From Massilia sp. H-1 (GTDB taxonomy: Bacteria; Pseudomonadota; Gammaproteobacteria; Burkholderiales; Burkholderiaceae_D): a DNA stretch of 64,000 nucleotides. The notes below the pieces were generated by a model that ran no database searches, was not told where the DNA came from, and saw nothing but the letters and a program-made list of their open reading frames with translations. This document shows positions 24,204-34,904 of this stretch, piece by piece. Location: NCBI GenBank assembly GCA_024703915.1, contig CP087969.1, forward strand, positions 5,084,001 through 5,148,000, written 5' to 3'. Position numbers and translations under genes: made by a program. How positions within the stretch are numbered: the stretch's first letter is position 1; every line of letters begins with the position of its first letter.

Positions 24204-25221
24204 GTGGCAACCCTCAAAGATGTAGCACAGCTGGCCGGCGTCGGCCTTGGAACCGCCTCGCGGGTCGTCAGCGGCAAGGGCGCGGTATCGCCCAAGACCC
24301 TGGCGCGGGTCCGCAAGGCCATCGAAGAACTCGATTTCCAGCCTTCGCACGCGGCCCGCTCGCTCATGTCCGGCACCTCGCAAATGGTCGGGGTCTACAT
24401 TCCCTTCCTCAGCGGTACCTTCTACACCCCCATCCTGCAGCTGGTCTACGCCGAACTGCGCGCGGTCGGCCTGAACATGGTGGTCGGTTTCGGCACCGGC
24501 AGCGTCGACGAACGCCAGCAGGCGGTCGAAGGCATCGATTTCCTCAACCAGCGCGGCTGCGACGGCGTGCTGGTGATGACCAACGCGCTCAAGGAAGAAG
24601 ACATCGTCGCCCTGGGCCCGCGCAAGTCGCGCATGGTCCTGCTCAACCACTGCCTGCCGGGCATGGAAGAGCGCTGCTTCACGGTCGACCACAAGCTGGG
24701 CGGGCGCATGGCCGCGCGCTGCTCGAGAAAAAACACAAGAAGATCGCCGTCATCATCTAGCCCCAATCACGCGCCCGACAACGTCGAGCGCATCGACGGC
24801 TTCATGCAGGAGCTTGGCGAAGCGGGCATCAATACCGACAAGCTGTGGATCACCGAGAGCAATTTCGCGCCCGAAGGCGGCTGGGATTCGGCCAAGGCGC
24901 TGCTCGAATCGGGCTACAGAATTTACCGCCGTTTTCTGCGCCAACGACGAGATGGCGGTCGGCGCCTTGTCGTTCTTCCAGCAAGCCGATGTGGACGTGC
25001 CGGGCGCGGTCTCCGTACTCGGCTACGACGACACGCACAGCGCCGAATTCACAGCGCCCCGCCTGTCGTCGGTCCACATGCCGTGGACCGAGATGACGCT
25101 CAACGGCCTCAATTGCCTGCTCAATCGCTGCTACGACATGAAGCGTCCAACCACCCACGACTACGCGGTCACGGTGACGGAACGCGCCTCGCTCAACAAA
25201 GCAAAAAACCGGACTAAATAA
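24204..25221 (+). CDS. LacI-family transcriptional regulator
   Basis: About 339 residues from a GTG start at 24204. The N-terminal helix-turn-helix ATLKDVAQLAGVGLGTASRV with hinge HAARSLMSGTS is followed by a periplasmic-binding-protein-like sensor domain (GVYIPFLSGTFYTPILQLVY, CDGVLVMTNALKEEDI, VSVLGYDDTHSAEF). Breaks at about 24718, 24757 (converted GCCGGC) and 24920. It lies between halogenase-like copy 3 and the GH1 gene, and TGGAA-type operators occur upstream of five positions in the locus, so it is the obvious candidate regulator. Ligand presumably a beta-glucoside or oligosaccharide. Confidence 0.9.
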
Positions 25222-25240
25222 GCGCATGTCCGGTTTTTTT
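25206..25240 (+). terminator. Intrinsic terminator at the end of lacI-type gene
   Basis: Stem AAACCGGAC/GTCCGGTTT followed by TTTT; it overlaps the last codons of the regulator gene and insulates the GH1 operator 10 bases further on. Confidence 0.75.
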
Positions 25241-25249
25241 GTGGTAAAG

Positions 25250-25263
25250 TGGAAGCGATTCCA
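25250..25263. promoter_or_regulatory. LacI-family operator upstream of GH1 gene
   Basis: TGGAAGCGATTCCA, palindromic except at the centre, 38 bases before the GH1 start codon. Confidence 0.7.
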
Positions 25264-25300
25264 ATTTATTGGTAGGCAACTTCACTTCCACGACAATTTC

Positions 25301-26659
25301 ATGACGACTCCATATCCTGAACTGCTAGCGCCCCTGTCCCGGTCCGAATTCGGGGCCGATTTCCAGTGGGGCTGCTCGACGTCGGCCTTCCAGATCGAAG
25401 GCGGCGCGCAAGATGGCGGGCGCGTACCGTCGATCTGGGATACGTTCTGCGATACGCCCGGCAAAATCCACGACGGCTCCAACGGCCTGGTCGCCTGCGA
25501 CCATTTCCACCGCTGGCCGGAAGACATGGCGCTGGCGCAGTCGCTGGGCCTGAATGCCTACCGTTTCTCGATTTCCTGGCCGCGCATTTTCAGCGCGCGG
25601 CGCAGCGCCCAATGAGGCGGGCCTCGCGTTCTACTCCGACCTGGTCGACGGCATGCTGGCACGCGGCCTGGTGCCGTGGGTGACGCTGTATCACTGGGAT
25701 CTGCCGCAGTACCTGCAGGACCAAGGCGGCTGGGCCAACCGCGACACCATTGCCGCGTTTGTCGAATACGCCGACGTGGTCACGAAGCGCCTGGGCGACC
25801 GCGTCAAGCATTGGATCACCCATAACGAACCGTGGTGCACCTCGATTCACGGCAACCTCGACGGCATGCACGCGCCTGGCCTCAAGAGCGTGCCGACCGC
25901 GCTGCAGGTATGCCACAACGTGCTGGTCTCGCACGGGCTGGCGGTGCCGGTCATTCGCGCCAACGTGCCCGGCGCCAGCGTCGGCATCGCGCTCTCGCTG
26001 CACCCGGTGCAGGCGGCCAGCGATTCGGCGGCCGACCACGCGGCCGTGGAGCGCCACGACGCCTTCCGCAACCGCTGGTTCCTCGATGCGCTGCACGGGC
26101 GCGGCTACCCGCAAGTGCCGATGTCGATGCTGGGCCAGGATGCCCCGCGCATCGAAGCGGGCGACATGGACGCGATCGCCGTGCCAACCGATTTTTGGGT
26201 GTGAACTTCTACTTCCCGGAAGTGGTGAAGGACGATCCCGCAGGCGGCTTCCTCAAGACCGCGGTGGTGCTGCCCGAAGGCCGCCAGCGCACCGATTTTG
26301 GCTGGGAAGTGGCGCCCGGCGGGCTCACGTCGCTGCTGGCCCGCATCACGCGCGATTACGGCGTGGGCGACCTGTACGTGACCGAGAACGGCTCCTGCTA
26401 CGACGACCATCCCGACGCCAACGGCAATGTGAATGACACCGCGCGGCGCGACTACCTGGTGCGCCACCTGCACGCGGTGCGCGCCGCATGGGGGCAGGGC
26501 GTTCCGGTGAAGGGCTATTTCGCCTGGAGCCTGCTCGACAACTTCGAATGGTCCGAAGGCTATCTGCGCCGCTTCGGCCTGGCGTATGTGGACTTTGCAT
26601 CCCAGCGCCGCACGCTCAAACTGAGCGGGCGCTGGTACCAGGGCTTCTTGCGCGGCTGA
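25301..26659 (+). CDS. GH1 beta-glucosidase
   Basis: About 452-residue family 1 beta-glucosidase, cytoplasmic (no signal peptide), which would hydrolyse beta-glucosides and cello- or laminari-oligosaccharides. It shows FQWGCSTSAFQIEGGAQDGG, WDTFCDTPGKIHDGS, the acid/base region ITHNEPWC and the nucleophile region YVTENGSCYDD. Start ATG 25301 gives the canonical N-terminus MTTPYPELLAPLSRSEFGAD. Breaks at about 25590-25605, in the PRIFP..GSGAPNEAG stretch, and a missing T near 26203. It lies downstream of a LacI-type operator and completes the intracellular end of the glucan pathway. Confidence 0.92.
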
Positions 26660-27146
26660 TCGCCAGCGCGTCGAGAAAGGCGCGCAAGCTTGGCGTCGCT
26701 CGCGCCGCCGTCGACCATGATCACGCGGGGATGGGGGGCGCCGCCCGGCAGCAGGTCGGCCGCGCCAAGCCGCCACCAGCACTTCCACGCCGTCCCCCAC
26801 ACCGAGCAGCGGCTTGCCAAGGCGGCGAGCCTGGCGCAGGAAATCGCGCGCCTTCGGGTCCGCGCCCAGCGTGCCGGCCCAGTTCGGCCCCATCGGGCAT
26901 GATCACGCCGCCCAGCAGCACCGGGGGCATGCCAGCGAACGTGGTTTCCACCTGCAGCGGACAGGCGTCGAGCGAGGCGACGGCGCCCAGGCGCTGGCCC
27001 ACCAGGCGCGGCCAAACGCAGGCTTTGCGCAGCACCGCGCACATGGCGCGCACCATGGCGCCATCGACGCCATTGCCGATCAGGATAGCCACCTGCGGCG
27101 GCGCCGTGGCGGGCGGAGTGGAGTCGGATTCGTTACGTGTGGCCAT
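26616..27146 (-). CDS. DJ-1/PfpI-like domain resembling the catalase HPII C-terminus
   Basis: About 170 residues starting MATRNESDSTPPATAPPQVA. The core PQVAILIGNGVDGAMVRAM, LRKACVWPRLVGQRLGAV and MPPVLLGGVIMPDGAELG matches the flavodoxin-like class I glutamine-amidotransferase domain found at the C-terminus of large catalases (KatE). There is no catalase domain upstream, so it stands alone. Frames are broken near 26772 and 26875. The stop at 26616-26618 overlaps the GH1 3' end by 44 bases; this end is uncertain because of the frame breaks. Function unknown; possible stress chaperone-like or protease-like role. Confidence 0.55.
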
Positions 27147-27263
27147 GGAACACCTCGCAAGGACGGAAGGGGAACGATGGCCGTGCGCTTGCCGCACGGT
27201 CAATGGCTGAGTTTGCCTTGACGCTAGCGGAACCTTGTTGATGCCGCGTAAGCGGCGCCCTGC

Positions 27264-28366
27264 TTAATACATCAGACCGCCGCCGCGCTTGAACAGGGCG
27301 ATGTCGACGAATTGCGACATATTGCGTTCGCGTTCATGCTTAGCCACGATGATCATGCCGCCCAGATCGATGGATGCTTTCGCCGCACCGGGCGTCTGCA
27401 TGGTCCGTACCAGGGTCTTGGCGACGGCAAAGCCTTCGAGCGTCAGGGCCGATGCTTAAGCTCGTCGTGGAACTTCTTCATCATCTTGTTGTGTTCGGAC
27501 TGCAGGGCCGAGGCCGAGCTCTCCGGATTGGGCACGACCTGGGAAAATACGGTGAACTCGGTCGCCCTGGTGCTTAAACGATCTGGGCCAGCGTTTCCAG
27601 ATTGATCAGCGAAGTGCTTAAGCCACGAAGGTTGAGGGATCGTGCTTGCGGAAGGCCTTGAGGAACTGGGCCGACGCAATCGTATCGGCAATCGTGATGA
27701 CCAGCTTGGCGCCGCTGTCGACCAGACGCTTCGCTTCCTGGTCGTTGGCGGCCGGCGTGGTGGAAATGGCGGCAACGCCTACCCAGCGGATGCCGCGCTT
27801 TTTCAGCGCATCGACGACGAACTTGTGGGCGCGCGCATTCTGGGCGTTTTGCTGGAGCGCGATGCCGACGCGTTGGACGCCAAGGTTCTGGAAATACGAG
27901 AGGATGAATTCGAACTCGCGTTCGATCCCGGGGCGCCAGAACTGCGCGCGCTCGCCCGTCACGGCCACCGAATCGGCCAGCGGCGCGAACAGCACCAGTT
28001 TCGACTGGCGGAAGGCGGGCGTGGCGATGATCGCCTGCGTGGCCTCGGTCCCGATCGCGCCCATCAGGTAGTCGGCGCGGTCCTGGCTGATCAGGCCCTC
28101 GACCAGCTTGGCGCTGTCGGCCGCGATGCCGTGGTCGTCGCGCACGATGTAGCGGATCTTCTTGCCGTTCAAGCCGCCCTTGGCGTTGATGCTGTCGAAA
28201 TAGGTGGTGATGCTTAGGCCACATAATCGCGCCTGATACTCCCGTTCGGGCCCGACAGATCGATGGCCTGACCCACCGTGATCACATTTTCGGCCGCCAT
28301 GGCCGCGCCGCCCAGCACGGCGCTCAAGGCGAGCAGCACACCTGCACATCTGTTTCGTAAAATCAC
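27264..28366 (-). CDS. Branched-chain-amino-acid-type ABC substrate-binding protein (orphan)
   Basis: About 365-residue periplasmic binding protein of the Peripla_BP_6/LivJ type, GTG start at 28366 behind AGGAGCG, signal peptide ending GGAAMAA. Characteristic sequences: ITVGQAIDLSGPNGSIGRDY (read with a converted site), TYFDSINAKGGLNGKKIRYI, RDDHGIAADSAKLVEGLI and LVITIADTIASAQFLKAF. Converted GCCGGC sites near 27341, 27454, 27570, 27618 and 28214 interrupt it. No permease genes adjoin. Stop at 27264-27266. Confidence 0.85.
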
Positions 28367-28440
28367 AACCACGCTCCTGCGATGGAAAACAATCATGCTA
28401 CGCAGCAAGTGTGACGTGGTGATGACGCGACGAAATCCGA

Positions 28441-29198
28441 TTATGACTTGCGATTTTGCAGATAGCCGAGCAGATCGTCGACGATGGGCACGCTGGCCAG
28501 AGCGACCAGCACCAGCGCCAGCGGCACGGTCGCGCTGTAGCCGACCTGCTTGAAACCGATCCTTGCGCATGACGCCGCCGCAGAAGAAGGCCAGGGCCAG
28601 CGCGGTCAGCAAGCCGAGGCGCGCCCGGTTGGCGAGGACGCGCTCGCCCGGCGCGGTGCCGGGAGGATTGCGGTAAGCCAGTTTGCCCAGCTCGATGCCG
28701 ATGTCGGTCACGATGCCGGTGATGTGGGTGGTCCGGATTTCCGCGTTGGACAGCTTGGTGATGACCGCGTTCTGCAAACCCATGATAAATGACAGCAACA
28801 TGACCGTCACGGAGACGAACAAGCCGTCGATGTCGGACAGGCGCGCGCCGAGCAGGCCGAAGACCAGCAGCAGGCAAGCTTCGACCATCAGCGGCAGGGC
28901 GAACTGGCTGTGCAAGCCGTGCAAGCGCGAATAATTGACCAGCAGGGCAGACACGGCCGCGCTCTAACAATGAAGGACAGCAGCGCGCCAAGCGCGGCCA
29001 GGACCACGTCCGCGTGCCCGAGGGCCAGGTTGTCGGCCATGGACGAGACGACCCCGGTCATATGGGAGGTATACATCTGCACGGCAAGAAACCCGCCCGC
29101 ATTGGTGGCCCCGGCCACGAAAGCGAGGGCCAGGCCGAGCTGGCGATTGGCATCGAGGCTGCGATGTTTGCCGGTGAGCTTGCAGGGAATAATTAAGT
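28441..29198 (-). CDS. DUF1275 (YoaK-like) membrane protein
   Basis: About 230-250 residues with six or so hydrophobic segments: LALAFVAGATNAGGFLAVQM, YTSHMTGVVSSMADNLALG, ALPLMVEACLLLVFGLLGA and VSVTVMLLSFIMGLQNAVI, matching the DUF1275 family. ITKLSNAEIRTTHITGIVTD follows. The N-terminus is uncertain because no good start lies in the coding frame above 29198, so a frameshift near 29190 is likely. A broken site near 28967 (FIAGAAV read through as FIVRARP) and another near 28560 split the middle and end. Function of the family is not settled. Confidence 0.8.
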
Positions 29199-29224
29199 GG
29201 CATCGTAATGACTAAAATTTGTTT

Positions 29225-29288
29225 CACAATCAGGGGTCAGACCTCAATTCTGAAATACTTTCAGAATTGAGGTCTGACCCTGATTGTG
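29225..29288. repeat. GGGTCAGACCTC palindromic element, copy 2
   Basis: Arms of about 30 bases around TACT; inner arm CTCAATTCTGAAA/TTTCAGAATTGAG, core GGGTCAGACC/GGTCTGACCC, outer CACAATCA/TGATTGTG, with a single bulged G on the left. It lies between DUF1275 and cupin genes. Confidence 0.9.
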
Positions 29289-29295
29289 GCGGCGC

Positions 29296-29697
29296 TTATT
29301 TGGCGGGTTCGGTGCCGTCGAACAGGGGCTTGTTTTTGTCGACGATGTGCACCGTGTACAGCTTGAGCGGCGTGGTGCCGACCACCTTGAAGCCGCCGTG
29401 GAAGACGCCAGGCAGGTTCCAGATCGATGCGCCGGTCGCGAGCATCTGCGGTTCCTTGCCCGGCAGCTGGATCAGCGACCCTTCGAGCGTGTAGCCGCTT
29501 TCAATGCCATTGTGGAAGTGGCGCGGCACGGTCTCGCCCGGCTGCACTTCGAGAATGCTGCTGATGACCTCCATGCCCGGCGCACCCGGCAAATCGGCAC
29601 GGTTAAGGATCGTGCGCGTGGCCTGGGCCGACAGCGGAAGCGAGAACAGCAAAGCCAGCGCCATGGCGCTGAAGGCGGACGACGGTCGAATCATCAT
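29296..29697 (-). CDS. Secreted cupin-domain protein
   Basis: 133 residues with a signal peptide (SAMALALLFSLPLSAQA). The cupin barrel shows EVQPGETVPRHFHNGIESGY, with two potential metal-binding His and a Glu, and later GVFHGG with a third His, in line with a small metal-binding cupin. The second half has FKVVGTTPLKLYTVHIVDK. The reading frame is intact. Located between two GGGTCAGACC palindromes; substrate unknown. Confidence 0.85.
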   Translation of the reverse strand: MMIRPSSAFSAMALALLFSLPLSAQATRTILNRADLPGAPGMEVISSILEVQPGETVPRHFHNGIESGYTLEGSLIQLPGKEPQMLATGASIWNLPGVFHGGFKVVGTTPLKLYTVHIVDKNKPLFDGTEPAK

Positions 29698-29817
29698 GGT
29701 GGAACTCCGATGGATGCTGCGTGAAGCGGCGCTGCTGCGGGAAGACGCCGCGAATCCTGATGGACCATCATGCTATTCCGCTTCGGCACTTGTCAACTCG
29801 GCGCGTCACCACAATCA

Positions 29818-29864
29818 GGGTCAGACCTCAATTCTGAAACAATTTCAGAATTGAGGTCTGACCC
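29818..29864. repeat. GGGTCAGACCTC palindromic element, copy 3
   Basis: 22-base arms around CAA: core GGGTCAGACCTCAATTCTGAAA and its complement. It shares the CAATTCTGAAA inner arm with copy 2, about 600 bases away, and sits in the gap between the cupin gene and the metzincin gene. Confidence 0.9.
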
Positions 29865-29867
29865 CGG

Positions 29868-30111
29868 TTTTGGTGAATGCGCGAGTTTGTTGGCGGAAAT
29901 TGTCAATTTCTCATGCGTTGCGCATTGACAACAGATCAAATCAGCAATAAACCCGCCGAAATCAGCACAATTTGTGGCAAATTTCGTACATACAAAACAT
30001 TGATTGGGTGTTAATGTTGTCAATTCGGAACTGGAGCGCCGAATCAAGACGACTTCTCTGTGCACAAGGGAAGCGACCCTAAAACGTTCCTTCTCTTTCA
30101 ACGGGAAAATC
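29868..30111. other. AT-rich leader before the metzincin gene
   Basis: About 240 bases without a gene; noticeably AT-richer than the surroundings, with direct traces such as TTTGTTGGCGGAAATTGTCAATTT and CATTGACAACAG. No clear promoter or hairpin beyond the palindrome at its left end was identified. Confidence 0.5.
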
Positions 30112-31953
30112 ATGAAATCAAGAAATACCATGCTGTTACTGATCGCTGCTGCCCTGTCCAGTGGTGCCTTTGCGCAAAACGCAAGCGTCGCCGCAGCGCG
30201 CGCCACCAAAGGCGTTGAGATCGGCGATGCGGAAAGCGTCCTCAAGGGCTTCGCCAACCAGCGCGCCAATGCGCGTTCGATGGTGACCCACGCGGTTCAG
30301 GGCAATTCCGTCACGACCAATATCCACGACTATTTCGAGAAAAACGGCACGGTGTCGATCACCGGTACGGCGGTCGATACGCCGCATTCGGTGTTCATGA
30401 TGAAGGGGAATAAGAACAAGCTGTACGGTTACCTGCTCAAGTACGACGCCAAGAAGGCCTACGAATACACGACCGACGTGGCTAAGCAAGGTCTGGCTGA
30501 CCGAAGTGGACATCACCAAGATCGTGCCCGACTTCGACCCGGAATTCCACGACAAGCGCACCACCGCCATGCTGCTGGTCGGCGTGGCCCATCCGGTCTA
30601 CAGCGCGATGGCCAACCGCCAGGCGCGCCACATCGGCCCGTACAACAATGAAGACGTGACCCAGCTGCAAAGCAAACCGGGCAGCCCATGGGTGTTCTAC
30701 CTGAACATTTCGTCGGTGATGAGCGGCTCGACCCCGCTCAACGGCGTGACCAAAGAGAATATGTACCGCGCCTGGCAGTCGATCGCCGACCAGTACTCGA
30801 TGCTCAACCTGAACGTCACCACCAACCGCGCCGTGTATGACACGGCCCGCGCCGCCAACCAGCTGCGCACCGGTATCATCAATTTCGTCAACCAGGATGG
30901 CCGCTCGTTCGCGCCCCTGTACTCGTTCAGGTACCACCGCGGCTTAAAGCACGCTGTACCGCAACCCGTCGTCGGGCTGGGATTATGGCTACGGCATCGG
31001 CATGACGGGCGCCCACGAAGTCGGTCACCAGATGGGCATGAACCATGACCACGGCGGCACCGGCGGCGAATACTTCGAAGGCATCGCTGCCTACCAGTGG
31101 GGCCCGATCATGGGTAATTACTGGATGGGCGGCAGCTGGGCCAATCAGCTGTTTACCTGGAGTAAGGGCGAGTACACCACCGCCTCCAACTTCGAGGACG
31201 ACCTGAACATCATGACGACCCAGGAGCAGGTGCCGTACATGGCCGACGATAATCCGACCTCGAAGGCGCTGGTGTTCGGCATGCGATGGCGCTGATCGAC
31301 CCGCGCAGCAATTTCGGCCAGATCGAACGCACCAGCGATACCGATACCTTTACCTTCACCACCTCGGGCACCTCGACCCTGAACCTGCGCATCGATCCGC
31401 TCGAATACCTGCGCATGCTCGACGTCGACGCGACGATCTACAACGCGTCCAATGCCGTTGTCGCGCGCAGCAATATGGCGGTGCACCGTTCGGCCCAGTT
31501 CACCAATCTGTCTCTGCTTAGGCCGGTAACTACCGCCTGGTGATCCGCGGCGGCGCGGAAGGAACGCCGCAGAACGGCTTCTCGAACTATTCGTCGCTCG
31601 GCTTCTACGGCATGAAGGGGACGCTGACCGGCGCGGTAAACAATTATCCGGCCCTGACCAGCGGCGTCTGGATGACCGGGCAGGGCGCGGCCACCGGCAG
31701 CTGGAAGTACTACACGATCGACGTCCCGGCCGGTAAGTCGATGGTGAAGTTCTCGATCAACGGCTACAACGGCGACGCCGACATGTTCGTCGCCCAGGGC
31801 GCGCTGCCGACCGCCAGCAGCTACCGCTGCAAGTCCGACGGCCCGTCCAGCATCGAGACCTGCAGCCTCGGTTCGCCAGCGGCCTACCGCTACTACGTGG
31901 GCGTGTACTCGTACGCGACCTATTCGGACCTGAGCGTGATGGCTTACTACTAA
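30112..31953 (+). CDS. Secreted metzincin-type zinc metalloprotease with PPC domain
   Basis: About 612-residue exported protease. A signal peptide (MLLLIAAALSSGAFAQ) and a pro-like region precede the catalytic domain with the zinc motif HEVGHQMGMNHDHGG (HExxHxxGxxHD, metzincin) in a GMTGAHEVGHQ context. The C-terminal part has two beta-sandwich, PPC-like stretches (DTFTFTTSGTSTLNLRI; YYTIDVPAGKSMVKFSING with DADMFV), typical of secreted bacterial proteases. Breaks near 30482, 30950, 31280 and 31518 are mostly converted GCCGGC sites; repairs give DVAGKVW and LSLPAGNYRL. Probably acts on extracellular proteins; no inhibitor or secretion genes nearby. Confidence 0.85.
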
Positions 31954-31960
31954 GCCGCTG

Positions 31961-33099
31961 CTACCGGATCGCTTCGAGTATCGTCGCGATCCCCTGGCCG
32001 CCCCCGATGCACTGGGTGGCCAGGGCGTAACGGCCGCCTTCACGGGCCAGCAGCGCCGCTGCCTTGCCCGTGATGCGCGCGCCGGTCGCGCCCAGCGGAT
32101 GGCCGATCGCCAGTCCGCCCCCATCCAGATTCACCTTCGCCGGGTCCAGCCCGAGCTCGCGCATGCAAGCCAGCGCCTGCGAGCCGAAGGCTTCGTTGAT
32201 CTCCACCACATCCAGATCGTCCACCGTCAGTCCGGCCCGTTCGAGCGCCAGCCTGGTCGCCGGTACCGGTCCCATGCCCATATACGCAGGGTCGACGCCG
32301 ATGGTCGCCACCGACTTGATGCGCGCCAGCGGCTGCAGGCCGTGCCGCAGCGCGAAGGCCTCGCTGGTGACCAGCACCACCGCCGCGCCGTCGGTCAGCG
32401 GGGACGAGGTCCCCGCCGTCACCACGCCGTGGTCGATGAAGGCCTGGCAGGCGCGGGCCAGCGCCTGCGCGCTGGTGGCTTACGCCGGATGCAGCCGTCT
32501 TCCGCAACCAGGCCGTCGGCGCTGTCGATCGCCACGATCTCGTCAGCGCAGCCACTGCCCCGCAGCGCGGGCGGCGGCCTTGGCGTGCGATGCCACGGCC
32601 AGCTGTTCCTGGTCGGCGCGCGCCACCTCAAAGCGGCGCGCCACGTTTTCGGCCGTCAGGCCCATGCCGATATAGGTGTCGGTATCGGCCAGCAGGCCGG
32701 GGTGGGGCGAGAAGTTGAAGCCGCCCTGGGGCACCATGGTCATCGATTCGACGCCGATGCACAGATAGGCGTCGCCGATCCCCGCTTCAATCTGGGCCGC
32801 CGCGATATGGATGGCCGACATGGACGAGCCGCAGAAGCGGTTGATGGTCATGCCGCCCACTTGCTGCGGCAGGCCTAGGCCAGCAGGGCGACGATGCGCG
32901 CCAGGTTGTTGCCCTGCGCCGCTTCCGGGTAGGCCACGCCCAGGATCACGTCGTCCAGCAGGGCGGGATCGAGTCCGGTGCGTTCGAGCAGGCCGCGCAC
33001 CACTTGCGCGGCCAGGTCGTCGGGCCGCACCCCGGCCAGGGCGCCCTTGCGGGCGAAGTGGAAAGGGGAGCGGGCATAGGCTGACAGTACGGCTTTCAT
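31961..33099 (-). CDS. Acetyl-CoA acetyltransferase (thiolase)
   Basis: About 380-residue thiolase that forms or cleaves acetoacetyl-CoA or 3-ketoacyl-CoA. Active-site sequences: NRFCGSSMSAIHIAA (nucleophilic Cys), GGLAIGHPLGATGARI (His) and CIGGGQGIATI (second Cys). Frame breaks near 32478, 32560 and 32876 (converted GCCGGC; LLAGLPQQ after repair) split it. It lies 13 bases downstream of the aldo/keto reductase gene, so they may be one operon. Confidence 0.9.
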
Positions 33100-33112
33100 G
33101 GTGTGTCCTTTC

Positions 33113-34177
33113 TCAGGCGACGGGATGCAGCTGCGCTTGCAGCAGTTCGCTGCGTCCGCCCGCGATCGACAGCGCGCTGGCGCCGGTCTGGCGGTATGGC
33201 GTGCCCGGTTCGGCCGCGCTCACATGGTCGAGGCGGGCCATCTGCTCGGCGCTCAGGTTCACCCGCAGCGCGCCGAGCGTGCCGTCGAGCTGGGCCCGGG
33301 TGCGCGGTCCCAGGATCGGCACCAGCGTGGTGGCCGAACGGGCGTTCTTGTGCAGCATCCAGGCGATGGCGACGTGGGCGGGCGGGGCGTCGGCTTCGGC
33401 GGCAATCGCCAGCACGGTGTCGAGAATGGCCGTTTCGCGCGCCGTCGTTTCGCTGTGCACCAGGATGCCCAGCTTTTGCAGGCGCGATTCGCCCGTCTCG
33501 CCGCGGTATTTCCCCGTCAGGAAGCCGCCGCCCAGGGGCGACCAGAGGGCGCCGCCCAGGCCGAGCGCTTCGATCATCGGCATCAGTTCGCGGTTGGCCG
33601 TGCGTTCGGCCAGGCTGTATTCGAACTGGACTCCGATCAGCGGGGCCCAGCCGCGCAGATCGGCCATGAGGTCGGCACGGGCCACGCGCCAGGCCGGGAA
33701 ATTCGACAAGCCCGCGTACAGGATCTTGCCCGAGCGGACCAGGTCGTCGAAGCCGCGCATGATTTCTTCGGTGGGGGTGGCGGCGTCGGCAAAGTGGGCC
33801 CAGTACAGGTCGATGCGGTCCGTGTTCAGCCGCTTGAGGCTGGCGTCGACCGCCTGCATCATGCTCTTGCGGCTGTTGCCGGTGGTGCCGGGGTGGGCGC
33901 CGCCCAGGGTGTATTTGGTGGCGAGCACGAGGTGGTCGCGTTCGCTGGCGATGAATTCGCCCAGCAGCTGCTCGGACTGGCCGCCCTGGTAGACGTCGGC
34001 GCTGTCGATGAAGTTGCCATGCCACTGCCAGGTAGCCGTCGAAGATGGCCCTGGCTTCGCTTTTTCGGCGCCGTGGCCCCAGCCGGTCCCGAAGTTGCCC
34101 GTGCCCAGGGCCAGCTGGGAAACGCGCAAGCCGCTGCGGCGGCCGAAGGTCGTGTACTGCATGGTGGTGGTGTTCAT
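33113..34177 (-). CDS. Aldo/keto reductase
   Basis: NAD(P)H-dependent AKR of about 350 residues, start ATG 34177 behind AAAGGAG. N-terminus TTFGRRSGLRVSQLALGTGNFGTGW; catalytic region FIDSADVYQGGQSEQLLGEF with Asp and Tyr, Lys in VLATKYTLGG, and IDLYWAHFADAATPTEEIM; cofactor-binding end HVAIAWMLHKNARSATTLVP. A break near 34023-34066 shifts the frame. Divergent from the tetR-type gene, with a shared palindromic operator; it could be under that regulator's control. Confidence 0.88.
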   Translation of the reverse strand: MNTTTMQYTTFGRRSGLRVSQLALGTGNFGTGWGHGAEKAKPGPSSTATWQWHGNFIDSADVYQGGQSEQLLGEFIASERDHLVLATKYTLGGAHPGTTGNSRKSMMQAVDASLKRLNTDRIDLYWAHFADAATPTEEIMRGFDDLVRSGKILYAGLSNFPAWRVARADLMADLRGWAPLIGVQFEYSLAERTANRELMPMIEALGLGGALWSPLGGGFLTGKYRGETGESRLQKLGILVHSETTARETAILDTVLAIAAEADAPPAHVAIAWMLHKNARSATTLVPILGPRTRAQLDGTLGALRVNLSAEQMARLDHVSAAEPGTPYRQTGASALSIAGGRSELLQAQLHPVA

Positions 34178-34219
34178 TGTGGCTCCTTTTAAATTACGAT
34201 CATCATCAATAAGCGATAT

Positions 34220-34233
34220 ATTATGCTCATAAT
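34220..34233. promoter_or_regulatory. Candidate TetR operator in the AKR/tetR divergent region
   Basis: ATTATGCTCATAAT, a perfect 6-2-6 inverted repeat in the 88-base intergenic region; TATATT and TATAAT-like boxes flank it. TetR-family genes usually bind in such positions. Confidence 0.6.
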
Positions 34234-34265
34234 GTATAATGTCAAGAACAAATTGGGAGGCAGCG

Positions 34266-34846
34266 ATGAAAGTCAGCAAGGAGCAGGCGGCGGAAAACCG
34301 CGAACGCGTGGTCGAGACGGCGGCCAGACTGTTTCGCGAGCATGGCTACAACGGCATCGGCGTGGCCGACCTGATGAAGGGGGCGGGGCTGACCCATGGC
34401 GGCTTCTACGGCAACTTCGGTTCCAAGGAAGCGCTGCTGGCCGAGGCGGCTTAGCCGGGCCGTCGCGCATTCGATGGCCGACTGGGACAAGACGGTGGCC
34501 CGCCATCCGGACCAGCCGCTCAAGGCGGTCACCGGCGCCTACCTGTCGCTGCGCCACCGCGACCATCCGGGCCAGGGCTGCACGGTGGCCGCGCTGGGGC
34601 CGGAAGTGGCGCGCCTGTCGCCCGAGGTGCGCGCCGCGATGACGGACGGCATCGCGCGCCAGATCGACAAGCTGGCCTCCCTGATGCTTACTAGGCAGCC
34701 CGGAACAGCAGCGCCAGGACGCGCTGGCCACCTACGCCGCCATGGTCGGGGCGCTGGTGATCGCCCGTACCGTCAGCGATGAGGCCCTGTCGGAAGACGT
34801 GCTTTCGGCGGCATTGCAGGCAATTAACAGAAATACTGAGGAATGA
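34266..34846 (+). CDS. TetR/AcrR-family transcriptional regulator
   Basis: About 193 residues from ATG 34266 behind TTGGGAGGCA. The helix-turn-helix region is ETAARLFREHGYNGIGVADL, then MKGAGLTHGGFYGNFGSKEA, typical of the subgroup controlling oxidoreductase genes. The ligand-binding part is short. Converted GCCGGC sites at about 34448 and 34690 break it; repaired they read AEAAGRAVAHS and LMLAGSPEQQ. It probably represses the divergent aldo/keto reductase and perhaps the thiolase. Confidence 0.88.
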
Positions 34847-34904
34847 TTCCAGCGCGAAAACCGTAAAGACGTTAAAATCTCGCCTTTGTCTTGCGGGAAA
34901 CCTT

